Positions 1 to 10,760 of a stretch of DNA of 64,000 bases are shown in pieces. Below the pieces are notes generated by a model. The model saw nothing but the letters and a program-made list of their open reading frames with translations, did no database searches and was not told the DNA's origin. The stretch covers positions 14,823,770-14,887,769 of the forward strand of contig NC_080070.1 in NCBI RefSeq assembly GCF_949987535.1. Reading direction: 5' to 3'. The stretch is from Balaenoptera acutorostrata (taxonomy: Eukaryota; Chordata; Mammalia; Artiodactyla; Balaenopteridae). Positions within the stretch are counted from its first letter, which is position 1; each line of letters begins with the position of its first letter. Both the position numbers and the translations under genes were made by a program.

Positions 1-683
1 ATCTTACCAAAAGCTGCCAGTTCGTAGGTACGCTTGAAAGTTTAAATACACTATACTTAAGATTGCCTCTACCACTATTCAACTCACACAACTTATTTCT
101 TGTACATCAAATCTCTTCCGGAAGTCAGCATTTCCAACAATTTTATACAGAAAAAATGAGTTTTAAAAATGTTTTATCACGGGTTTAGATCACCTTCGCA
201 TGTGCTTCATGCGCTTCTAGCTAATGTATTCTACATTCCAGCTCATCTCCAGCCCCAGCGGAACAGCCCTGATCTCCTCAGACCCCAGTGCACACGGCTC
301 AGCCTCATAACTGTCAATTTAAGTGACTGTCATCAAAAAATTGTGTCAAATGCAGTTTGGGGAAAACTATCAAAATATACTATGCCTATGTTATATTAAT
401 CTCTTTTTAGATGAAATTGACTCTTTTGTCTTCTTTCTAAATTCACACAACACTTAACAATTAAGAAGTGTTTATTAAGTACATGCCATGGTCTTGCTGT
501 ACAAGGTGAGTGGAGATTCAAAAACAGTGTACTTGTAACAATTAGAAACGTGGACACCAAGTTGGTCCAAACTGAAAACACAATAGGCTTTCAGGAAAAG
601 GGTGATGCACGTGGGCAGAAGAATTAGATTTGTATTGAGCTGTGACGCCTAAGAGAAGAACCAGCAAGAAAATATCAGCGGAT

Positions 684-803
684 GGAAATTCCCTGGCAGT
701 CCAGTGGTTCACTGCCCAGGATTGGCCCGAGTTCAATCCCTGGTCGGGGAACTAAGATCCCGCAAGCTGCATGGTGCGGCCAAAAAAAAAAAAGAAAGAA
801 AAA
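684..803 (+). mobile_element. Short tRNA-derived SINE (CHR/Bov-tA-like)
   Basis: It runs from 'ggaaattccctggcagtcca' through a box-B-like 'gttcaatccctggtc' and a 'gatcccgcaagctgcatgg' block to an A-rich tail. It lacks the long 3' body seen in the other SINEs of the window. It is diverged, and no clean target-site duplication is visible. Confidence 0.8.
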
Positions 804-2104
804 TGCCAGAGGAGATTCGAGCCAACATTTATTAGGCACCAACTGCATGCAAGGGGGGGTGGAGATGAGAGTGATGAGGAAGTCAACAGTGAGTGGGACT
901 TCTCAGTGTCTTGGGCAAACAGGAGAAGCTTCCCTGAGGAGGTGCCCCTGAGCTCCTTGAAGGAAAGAGGGGAGGAAGGGGATTCGAAGCATGGAGACCA
1001 GCAAGGGCAGAGGCACGGACGCCTGCAGCAACGTGACTGTTCACAGAACTGCCAGGCCCACAGGTTGGGGTCAGAGCCTGGTGGATGAAGTTGCTGAAAG
1101 AGTCAAGGACCAAACCCTACATCCCGGGTGCTGGGCTGATGAATGTGTACTTCTTCACTTTACCTGCATTAAACCAGATGCTAGAAGAACATCTGAGTCA
1201 TGGACAGAAGTTTCCAGAACTGCAATGAGATACAGGACCTCGGTCCTGCCTTGAAAGAACACCTAGACTGGTTGAGCAGGCAAGAAGTGGTCCTCCTCAT
1301 GTTACCTTCCCAGAGTCAAGGCTCTCATTGCACGCTTGCCTGGTCCAATGGCAGGGGGAACTCTTAAAGGAAAGACTAAGGAGTTTAAAAGTTCAGAACA
1401 GCACCCTCCACAAGATCTCCTCGGGGGCCACATGGCTGTGAGGGTCTCTCCACCCCCAGCTCTCCCAGAGCACCCCTCTGTCTCCCACATGCACCCTGTC
1501 GAGAAAATGAAGCTGGAGGGAGGCCCTGCCGCATTCAAGCTGATGTTTGTTGCTCAGGGGCTACCTGGAGTCTTGCCTGGAAGACGAGGGTTGAGAGCCC
1601 AAGGATGGTGACCTTGAACTGATCAAGGGATAGACCCAGGAGCACCAGAGCCATGGCCACAGCCATGGCTGCTCCCTCCTGCTGCCTCCTTCTCTTCGGC
1701 GTTATCCTCAACAGACACCGAGCTCACCCAGAACCTCCACGTCTCCCCAGCCTTGGGCATCTGATCCAGACCTCCTGTTTTCTGACCTTGTACCAGGGCC
1801 TCACGCCATGCCTGGCACACATGAACAAATCAATAAATATTTTTGCAAGAACAAATAGAAGTCGGCCCTCACTTCCTATTCACCGTCTCTGCTTCATGCA
1901 TCTCTTATCTCTGTGTCTTTGACGCAGGTTATTAGCATGGCCCCAGAACAGATTGCAAATGCACAACTGCCTTGCTGAATGGTATGGTGTTATTGGCTGT
2001 GACTCTGATCTACGCTGATTAGAAACACCCAGTTACAGCCAACTTATCAGTCAGGACACATGCCCCTTTCCGTGACCAGAGCAACATTAATGTACGCAAT
2101 TCAC

Positions 2105-2260
2105 TCATCCATTCATCAGACATTTATCGAGGTCGTACTGTATATCAGGCACTGAGCTGGAAATCAAGACTACGGAAATTAAAAAGACCCAATAAAGACA
2201 GAAACAGAAGTGCAGCGAAGTGTGCAATAGAAACAATGATGCTGTGAGACCACCTGGAGG
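2105..2260 (-). repeat. L2-like LINE fragment, antisense
   Basis: The sequence 'attcatcagacatttatcga...atcaggcactgagctgg' followed by a diverged flank matches the reverse complement of the L2 3' end. It is an old, diverged copy. Confidence 0.5.
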
Positions 2261-2394
2261 CCTCAGGTTGGACACACTTTGAGAATCACAATCAGAGCAC
2301 AGCTGTCGATGAGAAATTAATATTAATAAGCATATTAATGAGAAATTTTAAATATACCTGAAGCACTGAAGACTTATTTTCCTCTGCGTTTAGG

Positions 2395-2500
2395 TTATAT
2401 AAATGATAGTTAATGATAGTGGCTGACATCTACTGAGCACCCACTCACTACGTGTCAGGCACTGTGCTAAGTGCATCTCATCTCTGAGCAGAAACTGAGG
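2395..2500 (-). repeat. MIR/L2-type fragment, antisense
   Basis: It contains the diagnostic run around 'tactgagcacccactcacta' and 'gtcaggcactgtgctaagtg' followed by 'gaaactgagg', typical of antisense MIR or L2 ends. Confidence 0.55.
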
Positions 2501-3667
2501 TGGATGAACGGAGTGGGGTGGGAGAGGAGGTACCACTTGCTCCTGGGTTTGCATGTGGCTGGTTTCAAGGCAAGATAAGCCACACTGAAGAAAGTTCAAA
2601 AGATAATTAAACCAGTTAGAAAGCAAAACAGCACTGGGACTGAAGCTGGGCTTCAGAGCCAATTTGCAAGAGGTAATTTCATCATCCTAGAACATCAAAC
2701 GTGAATTCCATTTTCAGCTATGCAAATTCCAAAAGAATAATACCTCACATTTGCATAATGCTTGATGCTTTTCAAAGTGCTTTCCCAGTTATTAATCTAG
2801 AGGAGGCTTTATTACTACCGGAAACATAAATTGAAATTCTGTTCAAACTGAAGTTCTCCATTATTTTTTCCACTTTCCCCTCAAAAACCAGAGCCGCCTA
2901 AATCCAGGTGCTTTTGATGGAGCGGGTAACTTTAATAAGTTTTACCGGCAGGGTGAATATGCACAAACAGAACATATTGTGGGGCCTTCCATCCAGCCTT
3001 CTATCAAGCCAGACTTCAGAAAACCTCCTGTTGAATTAACTAAATCATGGGGGGTTACTCCCAGTTTAAATTTGAGATTCTCCCAGGGTCTCAGACTTTG
3101 CGGCACTGCACACACTACGTTCGTTGGAATCCACTCCCTTCCATCAAATATTACAAAATGAGGAAATTAGTTCCACCACTTTGCCCTTAAACCTACAGAA
3201 ATCCCTGTCAATGACATTCTACGAAGTGGCCCACGTTGCCAGACAGCTCCTATATCTTTTTTTGTTTTTAATGTCATCAGACCCAAGAGGCTGAATCTGC
3301 TGTAAATCCAACCTGGGGAGAGGATCTTAGAAAAATGAGGTGAGAAGATAGGATGGGGGTGCAAGGAGATACTTCTCCCCAAACCTTTCCAATTTGTTGC
3401 TTTTTCCATCTCTTTCAAACTTAATTATGTGTAGCGTTCTCAGCCACATATCACCGGTCTTTCCTGACACCTCCGTCTCGTGCATTTGAGCAAAAGATTA
3501 ACCTAGCTGTTTGCTTTCAATTCTGAAGCTGTGTTAATACTCAACTCCCTCTAGATTAGAGGGGAAGAAAAATACACTCCCACATACCCCACCCCGGCTC
3601 CAGCATGTCTCCACGGCTGCTATTCCTGACAATGTCACGGTCATCGGAACATGCTGGCTGCACTTAC

Positions 3668-3756
3668 CACTTCAGGAGAACCAAGAGGACCACTGACAGG
3701 GCCACCATCACCATGGGGCCACTGGCTTCCAGTCCGAGGAACCCCAGGACTTCCAT
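3668..3756 (-). CDS. TBXAS1: Thromboxane A synthase (CYP5A1), first coding exon
   Basis: On the minus strand an ATG at 3756 opens 89 nt that read MEVLGFLGLEASGP, then a hydrophobic run ending LLVLLK and the first two bases of a Trp codon. The exon stops at a consensus donor (GTAAGTG, 3667-3661). Mammalian TBXAS1 proteins begin in almost the same way (human MEALGFLKLEVNGPMV...), with an exon junction inside the same Trp codon. The peptide is the N-terminal membrane anchor (about residues 14-30) that holds this P450 in the ER; the enzyme isomerises prostaglandin H2 to thromboxane A2 in platelets and macrophages. An in-frame stop (TAA, 3855-3853) lies upstream, so this ATG is the first usable start in its frame. 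The haem-binding and substrate-site exons lie beyond the left edge. Gene identity is very likely, from the peptide, the splice site and synteny with HIPK2. Confidence 0.93.
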
Positions 3757-3925
3757 TGTTCCTCAGAGACCCTAGAGGGGTGGTCCTCCAGAGGAAAGAG
3801 TGGGGCTGGTCCTCCAGAGGAAAGAGTGGGGGTGGTCCTCCAGAGGAAAGAGTTACAGGAACCACGATCTGCAGATGAAAGACATAGGCAACCAAGAAAA
3901 CATCACATCAAGTGTGTCCCTGAAA
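3757..3925 (-). other. TBXAS1: TBXAS1 5' untranslated leader (proximal promoter form)
   Basis: This is the stretch between the inferred transcription start (about 25-30 bp downstream of the TATA-like box, near 3925) and the TBXAS1 ATG. It contains a 26-bp unit repeated three times (3782-3859) and a 10-codon upstream ORF whose ATG is at 3885-3883 and whose TAA stop is at 3855-3853. The transcription start is inferred from the TATA position and not seen directly. Confidence 0.6.
3782..3859. repeat. Three-copy 26-bp tandem repeat in the TBXAS1 leader
   Basis: Units at 3782-3807, 3808-3833 and 3834-3859 all begin ggtcctccagaggaaagagt. The first two differ at one base near the end; the third departs from the unit in its last six bases. 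The repeat lies wholly within the inferred TBXAS1 5' UTR, about 25-105 nt before the start codon. Confidence 0.95.
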
Positions 3926-3948
3926 TGTGCTCTTTCTCAGAAGTGTCT

Positions 3949-3957
3949 CCTTATAAA
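3949..3957 (-). promoter_or_regulatory. TBXAS1: TATA-like box of the proximal TBXAS1 promoter
   Basis: The minus strand reads CTCTTTATAAGGAG here. It lies about 195 bp upstream of the ATG and about 55 bp downstream of the NF-E2-like site, a layout expected for the TBXAS1 core promoter. Purine-rich GAGGAAG sequence immediately beside it (3958-3971, plus strand) resembles PU.1/ETS sites, which would suit myeloid expression. Confidence 0.65.
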
Positions 3958-4002
3958 GAGGAAGGAAGAGGAGGGAAAAACAAAGGGTTTCAGTGTAAGG
4001 CA

Positions 4003-4013
4003 ATGAATCAGCA
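4003..4013 (-). promoter_or_regulatory. TBXAS1: NF-E2/MARE-like site in the TBXAS1 promoter
   Basis: The minus strand reads TGCTGATTCAT, one base from the NF-E2 consensus TGCTGA(G/C)TCA. The p45 NF-E2 factor is known to control TBXAS1 transcription in megakaryocytic cells through a proximal promoter site, so motif and position agree. Binding is inferred. Confidence 0.65.
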
Positions 4014-4564
4014 ACTTTATTTTCTTGATGACTGTACAGTCAATAAACATTTACATTAACTTCCCCGGGGAAGCAGCAGCAGAACTGGCTCCCTGTTTGC
4101 TGGGAAAGAAAATGGTTGCAACCATAGATTTCTACGGTGACAAGTAGTCCTTAAAGAAAGACTCCTCTTTTAAAAAATTAATTTGTAATTAAATGATGAT
4201 AGGGGTGAGGAGACTGAATGTCCCAGAAAAATTTGAGGCCAGACATCAGCCTGATGAAGAATGCTGGCTGCACTGAGGACATCCATCCCATTAAGTTCAT
4301 TCATTCCTGGGGTCCACTGACACCTGTCGGTTCAGTGGGGTCCCTGGTGACTGCCTGTTGGGACAGACTGAAGATCTTGCCTCGGGTCAGCCCTCTCATC
4401 GTGAGTTGGAGGATTTCTTAAACGTCTAATAGCATATCCATTGGCTCATGTATGGGTCCTTTGTTCTAGCTCTGAGCTTATCTGACTAAGGTAGACAGAA
4501 TTATTTTTTGCTTATTAGTCAGTGTATGATACCTTTAGTAACTGGAAGGGTGTTTCAGAGAGGA

Positions 4565-5082
4565 AATCATTCACTCACCATGACACTCATTTGTTTATTC
4601 ACCACGTATGGGGGCCAGGCTCTGTGCTGAGTTTACAGTGTTTGGAAAATAGAAGTACTGGACTCTGGAGAATTTTCTCTGGGGAGAAACAGACAGTAAA
4701 CAGGTAGACAAAGAAATAAGTAATTGCAAGTTGAGAACGGTGCTGTGAAGGTTGTGAACATGGGGCTGTGACTGGGGATAACTGGGGTAACCCATTAAGA
4801 GAGTGTGGGAGGAAATCTGTCCGAGGAGGAAAGCTTGAAGCTGAGAGTCTCAGGTGAGGAGGAGATCGTCCAGTAAAGAGCCGTGGGCAAAGCCTTCAGG
4901 CCAAAAAGGGTGACAAGATAAAGGCTCTAAGGGGAAGAAGTCCCCTCGTTGTGGGAACTTGAGAGAGGCCAGTGGGCCCGCTGGGGGAGCAGCTGGGGGA
5001 GGTGGAGACATCGACAGAGACCAGACAGCTCAGAGCCACGGTGAGAAGCCTGGGCTTCATTTGATGTGCAACTTAGCAGTTT
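4565..5082 (-). repeat. L2 LINE fragment, antisense, left half
   Basis: It begins with the reverse complement of the L2 3' end ('tttgtttattcaccacgtat') and continues with L2-like blocks such as 'gagaaacagacagtaaacag' and the conserved 'gaagcctgggcttcatttga' region. It is split from its continuation (5501-5740) by a younger SINE. Confidence 0.6.
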
Positions 5083-5500
5083 AGTGTGGTCGTATTTCTT
5101 CTTCATTTTTTTAAATACATTTATTTATTAATTTATTTGTGGCTGCGTTGGGTCTTCGTTGCTGCACGCGGTCTTTCTCTAGTTGCGGCGAGCGGGGGCT
5201 ACTCTTCATTGCAGTGCACGGGCTTCTCATTGCAGTGGCTTCTCTTGTTGTGGAGCATGGGCTCTAGGCACACAGGCTTCAGTAGTTGTGGCTCACGGGC
5301 TCAGTAGTTGTGGCACTTGGGCTCAGTAGTTAAGGCTTGCGAGCTCTAGAGCGCAGGCTCAGTAGTTGTGGCGCACGGGCTTAGTTGCTCTGCGGCATGT
5401 GAGATCTTCCTGGACCAGGGCTTGAACCCATGTCCCCTGCACTGGCAGACGGATTCTTAACCACTGCACCCCCAGGGAAGTTCAGTGTGGTCGTATTTCT
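5083..5500 (-). mobile_element. CHR-type SINE, antisense, with 17-bp target-site duplication
   Basis: The SINE body (about 5100-5483) is in minus orientation: T-rich tail, 'ggctgcgttgggtcttcgtt', tandem 'cagtagttgtggc' units, and a tRNA-like head ending 'ccagggaagtt'. Direct repeats 'agtgtggtcgtatttct' flank it at 5083-5099 and 5484-5500, marking insertion into the L2 fragment. Confidence 0.9.
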
Positions 5501-5740
5501 GTTTGTTAGAGCTGTTCTGGCTCCACGTGAAGAATTCATGGAAGGCAAAGTAGGGAGGCACTTGGAAGACTATTTCGTTCATCCCGAGATGAGGTTGCTC
5601 ACACTAGAATAGGGATGGGAGGCGGAAAGAAGTAGAGGAATTTGAAGTCTATTCTGGGGGTTGACTCTGCAGAATTTCCTGGTGGATTGGCTTCAGAAGG
5701 GAGGGGAAGGAGGCGGCACGTCTGACCCCCCAGGTTCCTG
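5501..5740 (-). repeat. L2-like fragment, antisense, right half
   Basis: A purine-rich continuation of the same kind of sequence as 4565-5082, on the other side of the SINE. Assignment is by continuity and composition and is tentative. Confidence 0.4.
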
Positions 5741-5821
5741 ACTTGAGGGAGCACCATTCACTGAGATGAGGAAGGCTGGGAAAAGATGGGGTATTGCTGG
5801 GAAGATCAAAAGCTGGGTTTT

Positions 5822-6115
5822 GCAGAAACAGACTCACAGACATAGAGAACAGACTTGTGGTTGCCGGGGGGAGTGGGGAGGGAGAGGGATGGACTGGGAG
5901 TTTGAAGTTGGTAGATGCAAACTATTACATTTAGAACGGATAAACAACAAGGTCCTAATATATAGCACAGGGAACTCTATTCAATATCCTGTGATAAATC
6001 ATAATAGAAAAGAATACAAAAAAAGAATGTGTGTATGTGTATAGCTGAGTCACTTTGTTGTACAGCAGAGATTGGTACAACATTGTAAATCAACTACACT
6101 TCAATTAAAAAAAAA
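5822..6115 (+). mobile_element. L1 3' end fragment, sense
   Basis: Contains the 'cagactcacagacatagaga', 'gacttgtggttgccgggggg', 'aggtcctaatatatagcaca' and 'acaacattgtaaatcaacta' blocks of cetartiodactyl L1 3' UTRs, then an A-rich tail. The 5' part of the element is missing. Confidence 0.8.
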
Positions 6116-6274
6116 GAAAAAATCAAAAGAAGAAAAAAAATTGGGAAGAGTGAAAAATGTTCAACAGTAGGGACACAGTGATATTAATTATGATGTATCT
6201 ACTTCAAGGGCTATGATACCAAAGGCCAATGGCAGCATAAACCACTCAAATTATAATCACAAATAAAAAAATAG

Positions 6275-6641
6275 AAAAAAATGCTATGTGCGGGCTTCCC
6301 TGGTGGCGCAGTGGTTGAGAATCTGCCTGCTAATGCAGGGGACACGGGTTCGAGCCCTGGTCTGGGAGGATCCCACATGCCGCGGAGCGGCTGGGCCCGT
6401 GAGCCACAGCTGCTGAGCCTGCGCGTCTGGAGCCTGTGCCCCGCAACGGGAGGGGCTGCGATAGTGAGAGGCCCGCGCACCGCGATGAAGAGCGGTCCCC
6501 GCACCGCGATGAAGAGTGGCCCCCACTTGCCGCAACTAGAGAAAGCCCTCGCACGAACCGAAGACCCAGCACAGCCAAAAATAAATAAATAAAATAAAAT
6601 AATAAATAAAAAATTTAAAAAAAAAAAAAAATGCTATGTGC
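6275..6641 (+). mobile_element. CHR-type SINE, sense, with 24-bp internal duplication
   Basis: The body is 6292-6624, from 'gggcttccctggtggcgcag' to an AAATAAATAAATAAAA tail. Target-site duplications 'aaaaaatgctatgtgc' lie at 6276-6291 and 6626-6641. The motif 'gcgatgaagag' occurs at 6482 and again at 6506, a 24-bp duplication, and the 3' part reads 'cgcacgaaccgaagacccag'. Both traits are shared with the SINE at 55844-56199. Confidence 0.93.
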
Positions 6642-6724
6642 ATAAAAGTTGAGTTTTGGTCCTGTTAAGTTTGAGATGCCTGGGATACATCAGAGTGGAG
6701 CTGTCAAGTCATAGAGGAATCTCA

Positions 6725-6960
6725 GCTGGAAATGTAAGTAATAATAATGAATAATGACAATACCATTTATGAAGTACTTACTATGTGCCAGTTACTATTC
6801 TAAGAACATCTAGATATGTTAGCTCATTTAATCCTCATAAACCACTCTATGAAGTAACGCTTATTATTAACCCTGTTTTAGAGAAGTAGAAACTGAGGCA
6901 TGGGATGTATGACTCTAAAGCCCATACTCTTAATCAAAAGGTTATATTCAAACGTGGAAG
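6725..6960 (-). repeat. MIR-type SINE, antisense
   Basis: Shows the usual antisense order: 'gaagtacttactatgtgcca', 'agctcatttaatcctcataa', a 'ccctgttttagagaagtaga' block and 'aaactgaggca'. Confidence 0.75.
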
Positions 6961-6964
6961 GCAC

Positions 6965-8311
6965 CAATACGCAAATGGTAGTTAAATCCAGAGGCATAGA
7001 TGAGCCACAAATAAGGGAGTGAACCACGCAAGTATCAAGTACCTTCCAAGAACCTTCCCCTTTCTCTAGCCATTTGCCCTGACTCCCTATTTTGCATCTC
7101 TACTTAGATGTCCCCCAACAGCTGCATCACATCTGGACCAGTGCCCCATGCTCCAGCCCAGCCCTTTAGGACTTCCTGTCCTCTCTCCATATTCCATGTC
7201 TCTTTTGTCCCATGTGATCAGTACCATACTGAGATGTTAACGGATCTGTGTATCCTTCTCACAAAACCAAGCTGTGCTTCCACAAGGGCCATCAGATATA
7301 TGGTGCTTTCAGCCACAGAAACCACTGTGTGGGATGTGGGAGGATCGAGAGCTGGCGTGGTTCATCATGGCCACGGATTCAGAGAGTTGGAAGAACCTCA
7401 GATATTACTTAGACCAATGTCTGTATCAGAAGGATGCTCAGGAAAAGAAATTAAGGTTCCAAGGTGAAATGAAAGTGAGAAATGCTGGTGTGAGCATCGA
7501 TACATACGTTTATTTACTCAAGACCTCTCGGGAACTTGAACCTGCCGATGTGCATGGGAACTCTCCGAGAGGGGGGTGCAGAGAACAGCATTCCCCAAGT
7601 GCCTTCGACCACAGGATCCCTCTTAAGGGACATTTATGAACAGCCCGGATGTTGTGCTCTTAGGAAAGTGCTTGGAAAGTGTGTTGACCAAGCCTGGCGA
7701 CCTCTTATTTACAGAGGAGGAAATGAAAACCCAGAAAGGGAAAGTGATGGTACAAAGTCCCACAGCTGCCTGGTGATAGAGCCCAGGGCCCTCATCTTCC
7801 TTTTCAGGATCTGCATCTAGAATGGACTCCTCCCGTCCTGCTGTGGACCTGTGGGCCTAGCACAGGCCCTGCCTGCTTCACAGAGACGGCGTTGATGCTG
7901 GCCACCAGCTCAGAGAGGTCCTGAGGGGTGACCACCTCCCCTAGTGACATCGATTTTGCACATTCACTCCTCCAACTAATATTGTTGGAGCCCTTTTTGT
8001 GTGATTTGTGATTTGTGGAAGCTGTAAATGCTGTGGAGAGATAATCACCCCCATTCTACACTCGCATCAGAGCAGAGATAATACTCAGTGAATTGTGGAC
8101 AGTCAGTGAACCGGGATGGAGTGGAAGGGTCAAATATGAGAGGTTTTAGGCTTTTTATCAGGGGAGTAACATGATTAAGGATGTATTACAATTTCGGTAT
8201 CTATGACACAATGCAGGGGACATGCCGGTTGGGATTTTTCCAGGATGAGAGCAGGCTGTTGCCATGATATTTACCCTAATTAAATATTAGGCCTTTATTC
8301 TCTGGATTTTT
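6965..8311. other. Non-coding stretch with a few old fragments
   Basis: A MIR/L2-like piece lies near 7690-7790 ('cagaggaggaaatgaaaacc') and an L2-like purine-rich piece near 8040-8260. ORFs of 119-121 codons (7108-7639) overlap in different frames, resemble no protein I know and lack splice context. I see no gene. Confidence 0.5.
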
Positions 8312-8623
8312 TTAATATAAATTTATTTATTTATTTATTTAAATTTTTGGCTGCGTTGGGTCTTTGTTGCTGTGCACGGGCTTTCTCTAGTTGCAGTGAG
8401 CTTCTCTTGTTGTGGAGCACAGGCTCTAGACACGTGGGCTTCAGTAGCTGCGGCACGTGGGCTCAGTAGTTGTGGCTCGTGGGCTCTAGAGCGCAGGCTC
8501 AGTAGTTGTGGCACATGGGCTTAGTTGCTCCGCGGCATGTGGGATCTTCCCAGACCAGGGCTCGAACCCGTATCCCCTGCATTGGCAGGCGTATTCTCAA
8601 CCACTGCTCTGCCAGGGAAGCCC
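8312..8623 (-). mobile_element. CHR-type SINE, antisense
   Basis: T-rich tail ('ttatttatttatttatttaa'), 'ggctgcgttgggtctttgtt', tandem 'cagtagttgtggc' units and a tRNA-like head ending 'gccagggaagccc'. It is an older copy and its flanking duplication is not clear. Confidence 0.88.
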
Positions 8624-8689
8624 TCTCGGGATATTTTCTTTTCAATATATATCTATTTAAAAAACCAACTCTACAGAACTGTATAGAAA

Positions 8690-9110
8690 ATAACCTATAA
8701 TCCCAACTCCCAGAGATAAACTCTTAGCATGCAATTAGCCTATGCCCTCCCCTATCTTTTTCTATGCATATGCAAGCACAGGTGTATTTTTAGTTTTTAT
8801 GAAAACAAGATCATCATATCCATGCCATCTACAACTGGCCTTTTCATTCTCCATATGGCGAATATCTTTCCACGTTCATACCCAGAGATATACATCATTT
8901 GCTTCTCCGGATTCCCCTGGTTGGATGTGTTGTAATTCATGTAGCCCATCCTCTGTTGAATGGCATTCAAGCTGTTGGCAAGTTTTCCCAACTACAAATG
9001 AGGCTTCAGTGAACATCCTTATGCATATCACTGTGGCCTTGCTTGAGTATAGCCCAAGCAACATTCTCAGAAGTGGAATTTCAAAAATGCAAGTAGGTGC
9101 TACCCTCTGC
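8690..9110 (-). repeat. Probable ancient L1-type fragment, antisense
   Basis: Sequence such as 'aatatctttccacgttcata' and 'aggcttcagtgaacatcctt' followed by 'cagaagtggaatttc' resembles the antisense 3' region of old L1 or HAL1 elements. The 178-codon ORF here (8742-9278) is only this repeat read through. Confidence 0.4.
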
Positions 9111-9489
9111 AGAGACAGTCAGCTTCCCTCCCCCGAGCTGTGTACTGAGGTTTTCCCCGCTCCATGGGACACTCCACAGAGCTTACCCTTCTTGTCAACC
9201 CACTCCAAGTCTAGCTCTTTTTTCTTCTACTTCCAGGCAGACGCCTCCCCCAGAGTTGAGTCAACTGTTTTGACTTAAGTCTCGTGTTTCTTTTTAAAGC
9301 TTTCACTCCATAAATTCTGTGGTATTTCCTCCATGTTCCCTGTGTTTAAAAACTGCCTGTGCAGATGCTTTCTTCCTCTGCGGAAGCTTCCCACCTGGCC
9401 TGCACGAAGCCCCATGTCTCTGACGAGGTTTGAGGCCTCATTTCCCAAGGGAAAGGACAACAGGGTTTCCTCAGCACCGTAGACGGTCA

Positions 9490-9735
9490 AGGAACGTTGA
9501 CCTATAACCTCGTTTCAGCCTCATAGCAACCCTGGGCAGTAGGTGAGCAGGACTTTTCAGTCCTGGGTTCCAAGTGGGAAAAAAGAGTTCAGAGATGTTA
9601 CAAGACTGTCTGAAATCATACATTTCATAAATCCTAGAGGCCGACGAACTCAAACCCTCATCTTCTGGCTTTAAACCCAATGTTTTATCCACTAAATCTA
9701 AAGCCACATCTTGGTTTAAATATTCATAGTTCAGC
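9490..9735 (-). repeat. MIR-type SINE, antisense
   Basis: The order 'cctcatagcaaccctgggca', then an 'agagatgttacaagactgtc' block and 'ggctttaaacccaatgtttt' fits a diverged antisense MIR. Confidence 0.6.
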
Positions 9736-9989
9736 AGCCCACGGTTGTGATATAGCTTGTCTCTGCTCCTGGGGTGCAGAGCTGCTGCAGTTAAGGAAGA
9801 CAAAGTGATGGCTCAGGCCTGCTGGCCGCTTCATCTCCATGGAGAAGGTACTGGGGCCCCTTTGGAAGGTGGGAAACCTCAGCTAGCCCCAGTGCAGCCC
9901 CGTCTCCTCAACGTCGTCCAGTATCTTAGGGGCTCCCTGTCCAGTTTCTGAGAACAGGGGTCGGATTCAGAGGCCCCTCCACTCTTCAT

Positions 9990-10760
9990 TCCATCAATCA
10001 GCACACACTCATTGGACCGTCAGTAGGCTCTCGGCACCAGGAGTGGAATCCCAACGTATAAGGCCCCCCGTTCCAGGTGTTGCCTCCAAGGAACTCAGCT
10101 TCCAGGATAGGGAAACAGACAGGTAAACACCTACATGCTGTCAGGGTTACAGGAACTGTGACATAAATACAGACAGGGCACAGAGGGGGCAAAAATAGGA
10201 GGAAGGAGACTGGTAAAGGCTTTGAACAGGTGACATCTGAGCTTAGACTGGACCGATGACCACGCAGATGAGAGTAGGACAGATGCGCTTGGGAGAGGGC
10301 GCACGTCTAGGGCTTGCCTGAGGGCATCGGATGCTGGGGGTGAGGGGAGGGGACAGATACTCAGAGGCCGGGTCAGGCAAGGCAGTGTGGGCCACACCGA
10401 GAAGTTTACACTTTATCCTAGGAAGCCAGGGTAGGACCAAAAATTGAGTGCAAAACATGATTGGATTTTTAGGAATACTCCTTAGAAGGCAGATTGGATG
10501 GGTTACAGCTGAGATGGGAGACCAGCGAAGAGGCACTGGCCATCTAGGGAAGAGAGGATGGTCTGAATGAAATAGTCGATGTGGAAATAGGAAAGAGGGG
10601 ATTGCGTTTTGAGATTCCTGGGAGGGCAGAATCAACAATATTTGGTCATTGAGTGTGGTGGTAAAGGATTGCTGAAGAGAACTCCCCGATTTCTGGCTCC
10701 TTTGGTGGAGCCCATGTGTTGCCATATAACACAATAAGGACTTGGGGGAAGGGATGAGTG
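9990..10760 (-). repeat. Long L2 fragment, antisense
   Basis: It starts with a diverged L2 3' end and continues through recognisable L2 blocks: 'gggaaacagacaggtaaaca', 'gaacaggtgacatctgagct', 'aggcaaggcagtgtgggcca' and 'aaacatgattggatttttag'. The minus-strand ORFs of 88-163 codons over it are chance reads of the repeat. Confidence 0.65.

Larger units (their letters stand above)
1..3667 (-). other. TBXAS1: TBXAS1 intron 1 (partial)
   Basis: This is the intron following the first coding exon; the next exon lies outside the window. It holds a short tRNA-type SINE (684-803), L2 and MIR remnants (about 2105-2260 and 2395-2500), and otherwise sequence in which I recognise nothing. None of its ORFs resembles a protein I know. 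Confidence 0.75.

Noticed and set aside
3641..3895. 84-codon minus-strand ORF over the TBXAS1 exon
   Set aside because: It is the wrong frame, opens with a TTG and not an ATG, and reads through the splice donor. The true frame starts at 3756.
6292..6624. tRNA gene
   Set aside because: The SINE head contains A- and B-box-like sequence of tRNA origin ('ggttcgagccctggtc'), but the cloverleaf is not maintained and the body continues into SINE sequence.
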